From: Acanthamoeba sp. SK_2022b
Lineage: Eukaryota; Discosea; Longamoebia; Acanthamoebidae
DNA length: 62,119 nt
Direction of reading: 5' to 3'
Assembly (NCBI GenBank): GCA_027943245.1
Contig: JANDJZ010000252.1
Span: 1-62,119 of the forward strand
Below the pieces are notes generated by a model, which did not search any database, was not told the DNA's origin, and saw nothing but the letters and a program-made list of their open reading frames with translations. Below, piece by piece: positions 10,001 through 20,794 of this stretch; within the stretch, counting starts at the first letter, position 1, and each line of letters begins with the position of its first letter. Both the position numbers and the translations under genes were made by a program.

Positions 10001-11563
10001 CAAATAAACACAAATAGACACAAATAAACACAAATAAAATAACAGCTGTGTGTTGAAGAACGCACTCTGACATGACTTGCACGAGGAACTCCTCGCGCTA
10101 AAGTCGCAGTAACACCTTTCGGAGAAGCCGTTGTATCCGTTGAGATTACACCTCTCCTTGCCTACCCTCGTGTGCGATGTGAGCACCACGTCGTACCTAC
10201 GTTGAAGGGTAGCGCACGGTCGATCAGTAAACACTGGTTGATTGTTTGGCACATGGCACACGTACTTGGAGAGCTCCTCGGGCGGAGGGAACTCTTGGTT
10301 GCTCTGTATGACAAGTATGCTGAGGTAGTTGTCCAACGTGTACTTGTGGAACTCTTGTATCCACTGATCCAGCAGCGTGGCTGGCACCATGATGAGCGTA
10401 GCTGCCGAGAGATACATTTTTATCGAGAGCGGAAGGCCTTTGCGGGATGTGCCGTTCCCTGACGCGCCATACCACAATCAATCAAACGCAGACGTGCTCG
10501 CGTTTAAATCGATTAACCGGAGAGATTCGGGGGTACCTGTGGTCTCTACTTGCGTGCTGCTCTCTTCAGAAGAGCGAGCCAACCGCCGCCGCTCGGACGA
10601 ACGAGGCAGCGCACTGGTCGCCTTTCGTTTGCGCTGGTGGTTATAGAGTATGTAGGGCGAGGGTAGCGCTTGGATGAACTCGCGCAACTCCACCGGAAGG
10701 TTCATACGCTCGAGCTGCACGCCTGTTGCGCATTTGACCAGCGAGCCGGCAAGCGCTTTCAGCGACAGCACGGGCCCATGATCCGCCGCACAGAGCGACC
10801 ACTGGTCGTCTGGGTCCGTTGTTGGGACGTCGCCAGGGACAGAAACCGCTGCTGCCAAGGGTGCACCACTCAACTACGTAAGTGGACCTTGTTGTCCAAT
10901 CCCGGCTATAGCCGGGTGGTCCATGAGACTGTCCAACAGAGAGTGCACTCAAGCGTACCGTCAAGTCGCGACTTGGCTTGCAGTGCTCCCCTGTATATCT
11001 TGTGTTGCCCTGCCGGTGTGCACTGCGTACCCTTTGTCAGCAGTATGAGCCCGATGCAGATGAGTGTCTTCCCTGTGCCCTGCCGATGGATGGCGCAGTA
11101 GCGCCGCAATGAGTCAGTTTTGGGGGGAGGGGACCACGTGACGTGATATGACAAATGGATGGTAGAAGGAACCATTTCCTCGCACAGAATGCCCCCCTTC
11201 TTGCCACAGCCTTTTTCTTGCTTGTGCATCTGGTTCATCGACGCCTGTCCACCACCACCACCACCACCGGTGGGCAGCAGGAAGGAGAGCCATTTAGTTG
11301 GAACCGGGTGAGTGGAAGGGACTATGCACAGTGTGCCGCACCTTTTGGTAGTGGTACATAGCCACCCCGGGACGCAGACCTTCCGGAGCTTGAGGGGGCG
11401 GCAGTGGTGGTGGTGCCGGCAGAGACCGGTAGAGTGTCTCCAAAGCGAAGCAGTGCGCCGCACCTGTGGCTGGACCTTTGATGATTTGTTGGGCACGTTT
11501 TGGTGGTACCGCCGACGCCGAACGACGCGACTTCTTCTTGCCCCCTTTAGCTGCACGCCGCAT
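7023..11563 (-). CDS. SNF2-family DNA-dependent ATPase, RAD5/RAD16-like
   Basis: Starts at the ATG at 11563 with a basic, Lys-rich leader. Helicase lobe 1 has Walker A RQGTGKTLICIGLILL (near 11060-11105), motif Ia IMVPATLLDQWIQEFHKY (near 10340-10395), DVVLTSHTRVGKE and then Walker B VYWLRLIVDEGHVMG. It ends with motif III CTGTPTPG (near 9790-9925). Exons with SVWADYITRPLR and LRLNDSERQKYNEIVAQIK follow. Lobe 2 has KAIVFSQFVHVLLTL (near 8240-8290), INLTAASHVFFVDQVWDP and the motif VI region IGQTKEVFVEKLVMEETIEA (near 7660-7740). A long Ser/Pro-rich insert (about 8400-9080) lies between the lobes, where many RAD5-type proteins carry a RING finger; I see no C3HC4 there. A cluster of Cys residues lies near 10070-10140 but may be intronic. 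The DEGH box followed by GTPTP resembles plant F-box/SNF2 proteins. The C-terminus is acidic with Lys runs. About ten exons. Confidence 0.85.
9995..10039. repeat. 10-bp tandem repeat (ACACAAATAA-like) in an intron
   Basis: About four and a half copies of a 10-bp AT-rich unit lie in an intron of the SNF2 gene. One copy has a single change (AATAGACACA). The AT content stands out in this GC-rich region. Confidence 0.8.
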
Positions 11564-11673
11564 CCTCGCTCAAGCTATTCAATAGCCAGAGAAATGCACA
11601 GAGAAAAACGAAGAGTGGGTGACCGCGCACAAATATAAAAGGAAGAGCAACACGACACAGCACCGCACGCGAG
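11564..11673. promoter_or_regulatory. Divergent promoter, SNF2 gene / TRAPPC2L, with TATA-like box
   Basis: The two start codons are 110 bp apart. AAATATAAAAGG (11631-11642) is a good TATA-box match on the plus strand, about 35-40 bp before the TRAPPC2L ATG. The very short leader this implies is typical of compact protist genes. Confidence 0.5.
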
Positions 11674-12519
11674 ATGAGTATTGTGTGTGCCGCTATCATT
11701 GGCAAAGCGGTAAGTTTGTGTTACACTGTTTCTTTTGCATGGGCATTTTGCATCGCTCACGTCGCTTCCTCATTAATGCCCCCCCCCCCCCAATAAAGAA
11801 CAATCCGTTGTTCTTGCAGAGTTTCGAGGATGCGCAGCCAAGTGAAGACTTGCGATTTCACTATATCGTGCACACATCACTCGATATGATCGAAGAAAAG
11901 GGTATGACTGTCTCTTGTATTGCGTTGTCGTGGTGCCGTATTGACAACACACACACACACACACACACACAACATAACACTCTTCGCTGGTGCAGTTGAT
12001 TCTAAAAGATCAGTCACCAACTCCAAGAAGCAAAAGTCGCAGCTGGACATGTTTCTTGGCCTCTTGTACCCCACAGAAGAGCATAATGTGTACGTGTTCC
12101 TGCTCGCGCCATCGGCACTCGTGCACGCGCTGCGGTGGTGGCCTAATGGCATAGGGGGGCGACGGCCGCGCTGATCCACGATGGCCGCTGCGTGTAGGTA
12201 TGGCTACGTGACGAACACCAAGATAAAGTTCGTGGTGGTGGCGTCAGATGAGTGCCAGGAGGCTGTTGTACGAGTGGTATGTTGCCCGCGCAACTGCGCA
12301 GTCACTACTACAATATCGTTCATTCTATTATTGCCGTGTGACACACAGTTCCTGCGGAGGCTGCACACTCTGTATGCCAACCAGGTCAGCAATCCGTTCT
12401 ACACTCCTGATGATCGCATCACCAGTCCTGAGTTCGCTGCGGCCGTTTCCGCTCTTGCCGCGTCAACCACCTCTTCGTCTTTTGCTACAGATGTTCTCCA
12501 CACAACATACAGATCCTGA
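11674..12519 (+). CDS. TRAPPC2L: TRAPP complex subunit 2-like protein
   Basis: Five exons join cleanly: 11674-11709, 11799-11901, 11996-12089, 12198-12276 and 12349-12519. The product opens MSIVCAAIIGKA, then NNPLFLQSFEDA and LRFHYIVHTSLDMIEEK. The central KSQLDMFLGLLYPTEEHNVY is followed by GYVTNTKIKFVVVASD. The end has NPFYTPDDRITSPEF. This order matches TRAPPC2L across its whole length (family about 140 residues; here about 160 with a Ser/Thr-rich tail). TRAPPC2L is a longin-fold core subunit of TRAPP, the tethering complex and Rab exchange factor at ER-Golgi membranes. The third intron begins with the strong donor GTACGT at 12090. (AC)n occupies most of intron 2. Confidence 0.93.
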
Positions 12520-12654
12520 AATCTCTCATCTCATTTCCACGACGGTAGGGGGGGGGCAAGCAAGGCTGAGAGAAGTCTTCTAGAAAACGAATCTAGAAGG
12601 AGTATTTCTGTAACAAGGACATAGAGCAGCGAAACCAGAAATAACTTGCTTGGT

Positions 12655-13035
12655 TTACCAGCCAAGCTTCGTCCTCCTCCAGTGCCTCCTCTTCGAGTTG
12701 TACCTGAGTTTTAGGAAGAGGGGCAGCACATTATGAGTGTCTTGAGCGAATGATTAAAATGAAATGACGCCAAGGCAGCAATTACCTAATGGTGTTGTCG
12801 GTACGCAGGCGGATCCAGTAGGGGATGGGCCTGTTCTGCCTCTGCTTTTTGGCCAGCTTCTGCTTGATCTTGAAGGTCTTGTGGCTCGGCTAAGGATGGG
12901 TAATGAATGCACGGTGCACGGCATGAGAAATGCAAATTCTGGCTCCCAGTGGAGGGACTCTGAGAGGAGGAGGAGGAGGGAGGGAGGGAGGGAGGAAATA
13001 GCGGCGGGAGAGAGAAAGGGAGACGCGCGTACCAT
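12655..13035 (-). CDS. RPL39: Large-subunit ribosomal protein eL39
   Basis: Three exons on the minus strand: 13035-13033 (the ATG alone), 12889-12786 and 12703-12655. The joined product is exactly 51 residues, the family length, beginning [16 protein letters not shown] and containing [16 protein letters not shown] and KRRHWRRTK. It ends in Trp where animal and yeast homologues usually have another hydrophobic residue. eL39 lines the nascent-peptide exit tunnel of the 60S subunit. An intron immediately after the start codon is common in ribosomal protein genes. It is easily missed, since no single exon gives a convincing open frame. It lies tail to tail with TRAPPC2L and head to head with the BAR-SH3 gene. 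Confidence 0.95.
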
Positions 13036-13149
13036 GGCGAACGGGTTGATCAAAGTACACCTCAGGGATGACGATGAACGGTAGAGAGAAAGGAAGAAGG
13101 AAACAAAAGAGGTCGACAACAACTGGTTATGTTTCCGTGTGTGATTTTG

Positions 13150-13165
13150 CCAGGATTTAACCTGG
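13150..13165. promoter_or_regulatory. Palindromic element in the eL39 / BAR-SH3 divergent promoter
   Basis: CCAGGATTTAACCTGG has inverted CCAGG/CCTGG arms around an AT core. It lies between the starts of eL39 (13035) and the BAR-SH3 gene (13259). A near-identical copy lies in the ARM/Kelch divergent promoter at 50470-50484. Binding is inferred, not shown. Confidence 0.4.
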
Positions 13166-13258
13166 CGGCCCTCATGTCGACCTCTGTTGCTCGCGCCACA
13201 CACTGGACCTGTGCGTAAAACCCTGATCTCGAGTGGAAAACAGCAGCAACAACAAACA

Positions 13259-14611
13259 ATGAAGAAAGCGCTCGGAAGGTGGGGCCAGAAGGCGGGCGAA
13301 AGTGTGGGAATGGTGAAGCGAACAACGGAGCTGGACGAGGATTTCACGAAGCAAGTGGCCGCTTCGGAATGCAGGAAGGATGTACAGGAAAAGCTCGTGC
13401 GGCATCTTACTCCCGACTCAATGAAGGGCAACCTCTTCTCCAAGAACGATCTCTCGCAGGAGGAGAAGATGGGCGATTTCCTCATCAAGAGCGGCACCAC
13501 GCTAGCCAACACAAACGAAGGCTCGAGCTACGCCTCCGCTCTCATCGCGATGGGTGAAATGCTCAAGGAAATCGGCGAGCAGCACAGGCAGACAGATGCA
13601 ACGATCGACGAGCGGACCATCCAGCCCATGAAGCACTTCCTCGAGACCAGGCACGTCCTCCCTCCACTTGTACCGCTGGCTCGTGCTCGTGTGTTCTGCG
13701 CTGGACTGAGCCCCCCCGCCCCCCTCCTATATATATTGTCCTTTTTCCTTTCTGTGAGCACACCACCCGCTAACTTTACTGATTGGCACCGTCTGCTTGT
13801 CTCGCAGGGTGAAAGACATTAATCAGTTCAAGAAGCGGTGCGAGAACTGTAGGCTTGACTACGAGCGCGAAAAGAGAGGTTCGTTCTTCTCACGCGCGTT
13901 ATTTGGTGGAGACTATAACGTGGTGGTGGTAGTAGTGGTGGTGGGTGGTGTCGCTTTCCACCGCACGCGCGAGCTCGCTCACGTGTTACCCCCCTGTTCA
14001 TGGCGTCGTCGCGTGGCGGTTGATCTTCGCAGTGGCTGAAAAAAAAGGAGAATCGGAGGCTCTGCACCAGGCTGCCAAGTGGTATGAGGAAAGCAAGGAG
14101 CAGTACTTCAACGCGATGGTGGCTCTTCAGGACGGCGAAGATGAGCAAGTAACGCAGCTGCAGGCCTATGTTGATGCCCAGGCCGAGTTCCACCAGAAGT
14201 GTGTAGATGTTCTCCGCGAGGCCTCCGCCACGCTTTCGAGAAAGGCTCAGGAGGCTTCTTCGCGGCCGAAACACAGCTACGCCTCTTCGCAACCCTCTTA
14301 CAGCGCTGGAGGTGACTCCTACTCCAGCGCTCCTGCTCAGCCGGCCTACGGCGGCGCTCCAGTCTATGGCGGGCCATCCGACTCGTCGGCTGGCTATCAG
14401 CCGGCGACCCCCTACCAAGCCGCTCCCGAACCAAGACGCGCGGCTCCGCCTCCTCCGCCTGCCCGCGCAGCAGCCGGTGGCCACCAGCATTGCACCGCAC
14501 TTTATGACTTTGCCGGCGAAGGCAGCGGCGAGCTCACCTTCCACGCGGGAGATCAAATCACGATTACCAACATGGTCAACGCAGAATGGTGCTGCTCGTC
14601 TCACTCACTCA

Positions 14612-14644
<33 letters not shown>

Positions 14645-14785
14645 TCACTCACCGCCAACAAGCAGAGCAACTCATCTGAATCCTCCCTGTTGTGTGTATG
14701 TTCGTGTCCCCAACCCCCCAGGGCCGAGGGCGAGCTGTGGGGTCAGAGGGGCATTTTCCCTCTCAATTATGTACAAATGCTGTGA
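13259..14785 (+). CDS. BAR-domain and SH3-domain protein (endophilin/amphiphysin-like)
   Basis: The ATG at 13259 opens MKKALGRWGQKAGESVG, an amphipathic basic N-terminus like that of N-BAR proteins. A long helical BAR region follows, including ELDEDFTKQVAA, IGEQHRQTDATIDERTIQP, VKDINQFKKRCENCRLDYER and AAKWYEESKEQYFNAMVAL. A Pro/Ser/Tyr/Ala-rich linker (about 14260-14480) leads to a C-terminal SH3 domain with CTALYDFAGEGSGELTF, the ALYDF signature, and ends GIFPLNYVQML. The first intron (13651-13807) uses a GC donor (AG|GCACGT); only this joins ETR to VKDIN in frame. Introns also lie at about 13878-14032 and 14588-14719, the last holding (AC)n. Such proteins bend membranes and recruit dynamin or actin regulators during endocytosis. 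Confidence 0.9.
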
Positions 14786-14915
14786 AGACAGTACTCCGCG
14801 TTCCATACAGCGGGGACCGCTCGAGCAACTTCCAACCACACCAAGATGCACCATTGTGGGGGGGGGGGGAGTCTATTGTCAATACCCTCTCACATTTCGT
14901 TAGTCTTGTTTTTCA

Positions 14916-16317
14916 TCATTTGGCTGCCTTGTTCGCCTTCACGATCTCAGTGATACCTGTGCGTAGATGCAGACGTGGGCATAGCAACCTCTGGTCAAAC
15001 ATGGGGAAACAACAACCCAGGAAGCACAGTGGGCGTACGAGTGAAAACGGCATGGAAGGCCTTGGCTCCGGCCGAGTCAGGACAGCGGTCCACGTAGGAC
15101 TGTCCCTCATCGCACGCGCGCGCCAGTTGTGGGTCCAGGGGAATGCGACCCAGGAACGGCACGCCGAAATCATTGGCCATCTTCTCCGCGCCGCCGGTGG
15201 TCGCCGCAAAGATCTGCGTCTCCGTCTGCAATTGCGCGTACACACACACACACACACACACACCACACACAGAGGTGTGAGGAACGAAGAGGCCAGAAAA
15301 CAGAAGGAATGGCGCGGGTTACCTTGCACTTGGGGCACACAAACCCGCTCATGTTCTCTACCACGCCGACCACGGGCACGCCCACTTTCTTGCAAAAGTT
15401 GAGCTCCTTCCTAACATCGGCCAGCGCCACCTCCTGCACACCATTGTGCCCGCCGTCAGACGCAGAGGAAAATGCGGGTGGGGCCCCGCTGGGGACAAGG
15501 GGGAACGCGGCGCGTGCCTGAGGAGTCGTGACAATAACGGCGCCGTCCACCTGCGCCGCCTTGAGGTACTGTGTGATGGAAAGGTGCTCATCGGATGTGC
15601 CCGGGGGAGTGTCGATGATGAGATAGTCCAGGTCGCCCCAGTCTACGTCCCTCAGGAACTGCTTGATCAGCCCTGCACCACCACCAGCCTTGTCAACTCG
15701 TCGTGCGATAGAGAGCCCTCGGGGTGGTCCAAGGTGGCAGGCCACTACGGGGAAGCTCCCCAGGGCCAGCAAGGAAGAATGGTGGTGGTGGTGGTGGTGG
15801 TGGTGGTGGTGGTGGTGGTGGTGGTGGTGGTGGTGCAAGCTTACGTACCATTCTTCTTCGGTCCTCTCCAGATGATGGCGTCGTCCGGATTGCTGAGGAG
15901 GAATCCAACGGACATGACGGCAAAGTTGTCCTGCACGTAGACGGGTGACCAGCCGATGTTGCTCGAATGGATCTGTTCGCCTTCGAGACCCACGATCTTG
16001 GGGATAGATGGTCCGCAGATGTCGATGTCGAGCAGGCCCACCTGGGTCTCGCCCGATGCCGCAAATGCGAAGGAAAGCTGGGAGGAGAACGTGCTCTTGC
16101 CCACGCCGCCCTTGCCCGAGAGGACGAGCACCTTGTGCCGCACCGCCTCGAGTCGTCGCGTGATGAGATCGAGGTCGGGGTCCGGCCCCTTGGGCGCCTC
16201 CTGGCATGCCTGCTGGTTGGGACAGCCCTGGCACGCCGCCTCCTTTCCGGCTTTCTCCGACTCTGTGCCTGGGCAGTTGTGTGGCACCTCACCACTGGCT
16301 GTGTTGTCAGTGCTCAT
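14916..16317 (-). CDS. NUBP1: Nbp35/NUBP1, cytosolic Fe-S cluster scaffold ATPase
   Basis: Start ATG at 16317. The N-terminal Cys motif [25 protein letters not shown] is diagnostic of Nbp35 over Cfd1 and binds a [4Fe-4S] cluster. The P-loop is [17 protein letters not shown] (deviant Walker A), followed by [14 protein letters not shown] and [20 protein letters not shown]. Later exons give [20 protein letters not shown] and [13 protein letters not shown], the latter with the C-terminal CX2C that bridges the dimer. It ends with [24 protein letters not shown]. The family loads Fe-S clusters onto cytosolic and nuclear apoproteins. At least five exons; an intron holds a long (GGT)n run. It is divergent from USE1, with 192 bp between starts. 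Confidence 0.95.
15781..15834. repeat. (GGT)18 microsatellite in a NUBP1 intron
   Basis: Eighteen uninterrupted GGT units. Translated, it gives poly-Trp, poly-Gly or poly-Pro/His frames, but it lies within the NUBP1 intron between the KKNG and LIKQF exons. Confidence 0.9.
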
Positions 16318-16509
16318 CTTCACGCTCTCAGACTGCAGTGGCCCTTCTTCGAGTGGTTTTATTTCTAAATTCTGGTCTGGCAGGAAGAAAATCAGGCTCG
16401 CCGGCGATAGGAAATTTGGAAGAAGAAGAAGAAGAAGAAGAAGAAAGCAAGGAAAAGGTTCACGTGGCAGCTGCCACACACGCAGGAGGCAGCACATCAG
16501 CGCACCGTG

Positions 16510-17799
16510 ATGGGGCAGAGAGTCGAAGTCAACTTTCTGCGGCTGCTGGCGTCTTGTGAGCGCCTCATTGCCGATGATAAGACAAAGCGCAGCCCTGAGA
16601 CCCGCAAGAAGCTGCAAAAGGTGAAGCCCCCCCCCCCCAACCCCGCCGCAAAGCCGTAAGAAGACAACCGCACCTCATGCTGCACCACGTGGACTCGCAG
16701 TTTGCGGCGGTTCTTGAAAAGCAGCTGGAGACGTTGAAGGGCGGAAGCGAGGACACGCCAACTCACGGCAGCAGGGACCTGCCGCGAGAGTTGGCCGCAG
16801 ACTATGCTAAGCGAGTAGCAGGGGTGAGCGACTACGCTAGCCACCAAACGCGAGGACCGCATCAAAACGAACTGCGGGCGCGCCTGTTCGAGTTGCACCC
16901 CACCTCTCCACGCGCCACCGCCGCTGCCGAGACAGCACCGCACAAAGCTGAGGAGTTAAGGGCCGACAGGGGACACGATCTCCTTTCGTCAGGGCCCATT
17001 CCCACACTCGCCACACTTGCCAGAGACCAGCATGGCGATGATGACGACGACGCAGATCCGACCAATGCTGCTGAACTGCGATACCGTGGCCACGACCAGT
17101 ACGCACCATCCGCTCGCATTTGGTGATGATGATGATGTTGGTTGGTCCAGTGTCCGACCCCATGCGCAACAAAAACTGCCAAAAAAGGGCCTACCGAGAA
17201 GCTCGGGGGAAGGGAGTGGGTGGCCGCGCGGCAGAAGGCGAGAAGTCGCTGCTGTTTGGCCAGGTCGCACGTGGACGAGCAGAGCAGATGACACGATCGG
17301 AATCTGACTTCAGCCGCCAGCCAGACGAGGAAACAGTCCAACAGGTGCTCACTGGTATGCGTTCGCTTACCGCCTAGTGGCCCTCCTCCAACAGCACTTC
17401 CCCTACTCTTCTGCTGACTTTTTCTCGACGTATCGAACAACATGCAGATGACATGCTGGACATTGTGAGTCAGCTCAAGAACAACAGCCTTAGTCTCGGC
17501 TCCATTCTCAAGGAAGATGCGTCCAAGCTCGAGGACTTGGAGACACAAACAGGTTCGATATCACCAAACGCTGGGAAAGCAAAACTGGTCCAGTGACATC
17601 TCTCTCTCTCTCTGTGTGTGTGTGTGCGTGCGTGTGCCTAGACAATAACCTTCAGAAGATCAAGAGCGAGAACCAAGATCTACAGCAACAGCTGAAGACA
17701 TCCTCTTCCAACACGACCTGGTTCTGGATCATCATTATCTTTGTGGCGCTAATCTTCGTGTGGATGGTTGTGTTTATCAAGCTCTTCCCCAAGAGTTGA
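16510..17799 (+). CDS. USE1: USE1-like Q-SNARE (ER-Golgi retrograde)
   Basis: Starts at 16510 with [20 protein letters not shown], the conserved N-terminal helix of USE1. Later exons give [20 protein letters not shown] and DYAKRVAG. Then comes a SNARE-like heptad helix, [20 protein letters not shown], continuing through [18 protein letters not shown]. The C-terminus is a single tail-anchor membrane segment ([19 protein letters not shown]) followed by IKLFPKS. USE1 acts with Sec20, Sec22 and the syntaxin-18 homologue in Golgi-to-ER fusion. The middle exons (about 16850-17380) are less certain. The last intron is marked by TCTCTC..GTGTGT before the CCTAG acceptor at 17641. Confidence 0.82.
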
Positions 17800-18166
17800 C
17801 AATGCTTCAAAATTGAATCCATTCCAAAGCATAAGGCAGGCTATCTGACTCAAGGGGCTGTTCATGCACTGGGTGGGCCGTTTGTTCTGACGGCCTATCC
17901 GCGGCAAGGGCTGGCGGAAAAGGAAAAACAACAGGACAAAAAGAAAAATAAAAGGAAAGCCAAAAAGCAAAAAAGCCGTTGGCGCAAGCAGCAGGAACCG
18001 CAACCGTCACATACAGCCGGCGCGAGGACGAGAGAACGGCCTTTCTCTTCATCATTCCCACAGAAGGCTTCTCTTCCCCTTCGTTACGGTAATAGATATC
18101 TGAGAGAGAGAGAGAGAGAGAGAGAATCAAGAGGGAAGAAGAGAGTGAGTGTGTCACGGTGAAAAG
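17800..18166. other. Intergenic, USE1 to MORN gene
   Basis: 367 bp between the USE1 stop and the next ATG on the same strand. The first half is A-rich and the second has a (GA)n tract at about 18102-18124. I see no gene. Confidence 0.6.
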
Positions 18167-20402
18167 ATGGAAGGACCCAGCGAGGCCAGCGTGAAGGAGA
18201 GGAATGAGAAAATCGAGAATCTGTGGAAGCGATCCTTCGAGGGGCGAACGATGTTCAACGACCTGCCGCGATTCGCACAGACCATTCAGGTGTTTGGAGG
18301 CACGGGCGATCAGTTGCTCCATGCGCCCAAGGCCGGGGCGGGGGCGGTAAAGAATTTGAAGGACCTGTTCACGGTGCTCACCGACCAGCTCGAGGGGCCT
18401 GAGCTCGCGGCGCAAGTAGCGCGCACCTTCGACGAGGAATTCAAAAGCCCAGAGGACGTGCAGAACAAGGCCCACTTCGTCAAGTATCTCACCGATATTT
18501 ACGGCGGTGAGGAGAGCCGCGTAGTGCGGCTGCTCCAGGCCTGCAATCAAAGCGTGCCCAGCCCGGCCATCATCGAGCTTCAGAAAGCCCTCATTTCGAA
18601 ATCGGGCCAGGCCGGAATGACCAAGGACGTCAAGGACAGCTGGATCTTCCACATCCACCTCCCCCCGCCGCCCGTTCCAGGCGAGGTGGATGAATCACCC
18701 AAGGGGCGCCCGGGCGCCGTTGTGCGGGTGGAGAAACGGGAACAACACATCATGAATATGTTCCAGTACCAGTGGCAGCTCCTCATCCACTTCGACCAGG
18801 CCGTCCAGACGGTGCGCTCGATCTCGCTGCGCGTCATTGACCTCATGTACCACGAAAACCTCCACGCCGCGCCGCACCTCAAGCTCGGTCTCGTCGCTAT
18901 CCTTTCCCCCTACCTCGCCCCCAACGTTGCCCAGCTTGCCGAAACCCGCGAGTGGTGCCTTACCAACCCCCTCCGCACCTCATTTGCTCCCCCCCCCTGT
19001 TCCTCGCGACCTTCACATGTTGACCGCTGATATCGCGTTGTTGTTGTTGTTGTTGTTGTTTTTGTTGTTGCTGCTGCCGTTTACACGTATATCGCGCACA
19101 TACCACTCACACGCTCCCACCACCCTCTATTACACCACCAAAACAGGGAGTTCTTCAAGAAGGAGGGATCGACAGCCGCGGCGGAAGGAAAGGGCCTGCT
19201 TGTGATCAATGATGCCGACAACGCCGACAGCGATTTTGAGAGCTCGCGAACGGAAGTCAAGACCAAGAGCTCGCAGACTGAGGCCTCCTCATCGAAAAGG
19301 TCTGAACCGCTCACTCAGTTTGCTAGGGTGATAGCCACGCTAAATTTATCTCTCTCTCTCTCTCTCTCTCACGCACACGCACACGCACACTCTCACTCTC
19401 ACGCAACGTCTTGATGCTGCTTGGCTGGGAGAGAACACAGCAAGGAGCCGACGGATAAGGAGGTGAGCAGGAGGAAGGCGATCGTGACCTACCCCAACGG
19501 AGATCACTATGAAGGGACCCTCAAGGGACAGCTGCGGGATGGCGAGGGAGTGTACACCACGCTGCGAGGCGACGTTTACATGGGTGAGTATCACCTGGGC
19601 AAGAAGCACGGCAAGGGCACCTACACGATGAAAGACGGCACGCGATACGAGGGCGATTTTAAAGATGGTATGTGGGCCTTCGTCTCTTTTTTCTCTCATG
19701 GACTATACACCCATCAACGTGGGCTGACAACGTGGTACCTCGCCTTTCTGCGACGTGGCACAACACAATAGGCAAACCCAACGGCAAGGGCATGTACGTG
19801 TGGGCTAACGGAGATGTGTATACGGGGGAGTTTGAAAATGATGAATTTCACGGCCACGGCAGCTGGAGCAGCGCCTCGGGCGAGCATTATGAAGGGGGTA
19901 CGTGAAGGAGTCAAAACGCGCAGAGACCTCGCTCGCTCCGGTCAGATATCCAACTGACGCGTTTCTCCTTCGGCCATTTAGAGTTTGTACATGGTAAACG
20001 GCATGGTTGGGGCACTTTCAAGAGTGCATCTGGCCATCGATACGAGGGTACGCCCGCTCCCCCCCCCCCAAACCAGCTGCTCGGTCTCTCATCTTGTTGG
20101 TTTCGTTGGCTGTGGCGGCGGTGAAAAAACACACAGGGCAATGGTTCAACGACTCGCGACAAGGCAAGGGCAAGTACTACTTCGCCACGGGGGAGATGTA
20201 CGAGGGGCCCTTCATGCACAATAATTTTGATGGGAGCGGAGTCTACACCTACGCCAACGGCGACCGCGTCGAGGGGATCTTCAAGGCCGGTCAACTCGCG
20301 CAGATCGTCACTCTTCATCAAGTCGACGGCGATGAGGACGCCGAAGGCGAGATGGAGAACGAGGGAGAAGGCGAGATAGAGGGCGAGTGCGAGGCCAACT
20401 GA
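18167..20402 (+). CDS. MORN-repeat protein with N-terminal helical domain
   Basis: The ATG at 18167 opens MEGPSEASVKERNEKIENLW. The first ~290 residues are helical and unfamiliar, with FTVLTDQLEGPELAAQVARTF and VKYLTDIYGGEESRVVRLLQ. After an intron of about 150 nt at ~18980-19147 comes an acidic/Ser-rich linker (INDADNADSDFESS). The C-terminal part is a run of at least eight MORN motifs spread over four or five exons: YPNGDHYEGTLKGQLRDGEG, GDVYMGEYHLGKKHGKG, GDVYTGEFENDEFHGHG, GEMYEGPFMHNNFDGSG. It ends in a Glu-rich tail (GEGEIEGECEAN). MORN repeats bind phosphoinositides or serve as scaffolds. The N-terminal half could be an unknown membrane-trafficking module. Confidence 0.85.
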
Positions 20403-20794
20403 TCAGGGCCGAAGCCTTGCGAGTGTGAGAGGACTCCGTCCGAGTCCCGACGACAATCTGGCCAGTCAGTCAGCGAGCGGCCTGCGGGCAACCACCACGA
20501 GATGCGGGCCGACGCCACGAAAAGAGGAGGAAGATGGGAGGAAGCGAGCGATAGGCCGAACAGGCGCAGAATGAGTGAAGGTGGTGAGGGGGCGGAACGA
20601 GGTGCCCAAACCCTGCACCCTCGACCCCATTCCGCACACCCCACAGAGCTCTTCCTTGCCAAAAAAGCTGTGTTTTTTTTTGAATTTCTTTCTCCTTTTC
20701 CTCCCGCTCACGATCGTTATCGTCTTCGCTTGGCCCAGCAGCGAGAGAGGAGTTAAAACGGCCAAAGAGACGAGAGGGTGGGTCTGCCCTGGTG
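20403..20794. other. Intergenic, MORN gene to PPP1R21
   Basis: 392 bp, GC-rich, with a T-run at about 20671-20700. No convincing exon is seen on either strand; the open frames on both strands are compositional. Confidence 0.55.

Noticed and set aside
10070..10140. Cys-rich segment in the SNF2 gene as a zinc finger
   Set aside because: The Cys spacing matches no finger I know, and the segment lies next to the AT-rich repeat and a probable intron.
12754..13512. Long minus-strand open frame (252 codons) covering eL39
   Set aside because: It reads exon 2 of eL39 in the wrong frame and runs through its introns and the promoter; the true gene is the spliced 51-residue product.
15663..15940. Frames with poly-Trp, poly-Gly, poly-Val or poly-Pro/His around 15781-15834
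   Set aside because: All arise from the (GGT)n run inside the NUBP1 intron.
15170..16234. 354-codon minus-strand frame over NUBP1
   Set aside because: Only parts of it match Nbp35, and it runs through introns and the GGT repeat; the gene is a spliced set of exons in several frames.
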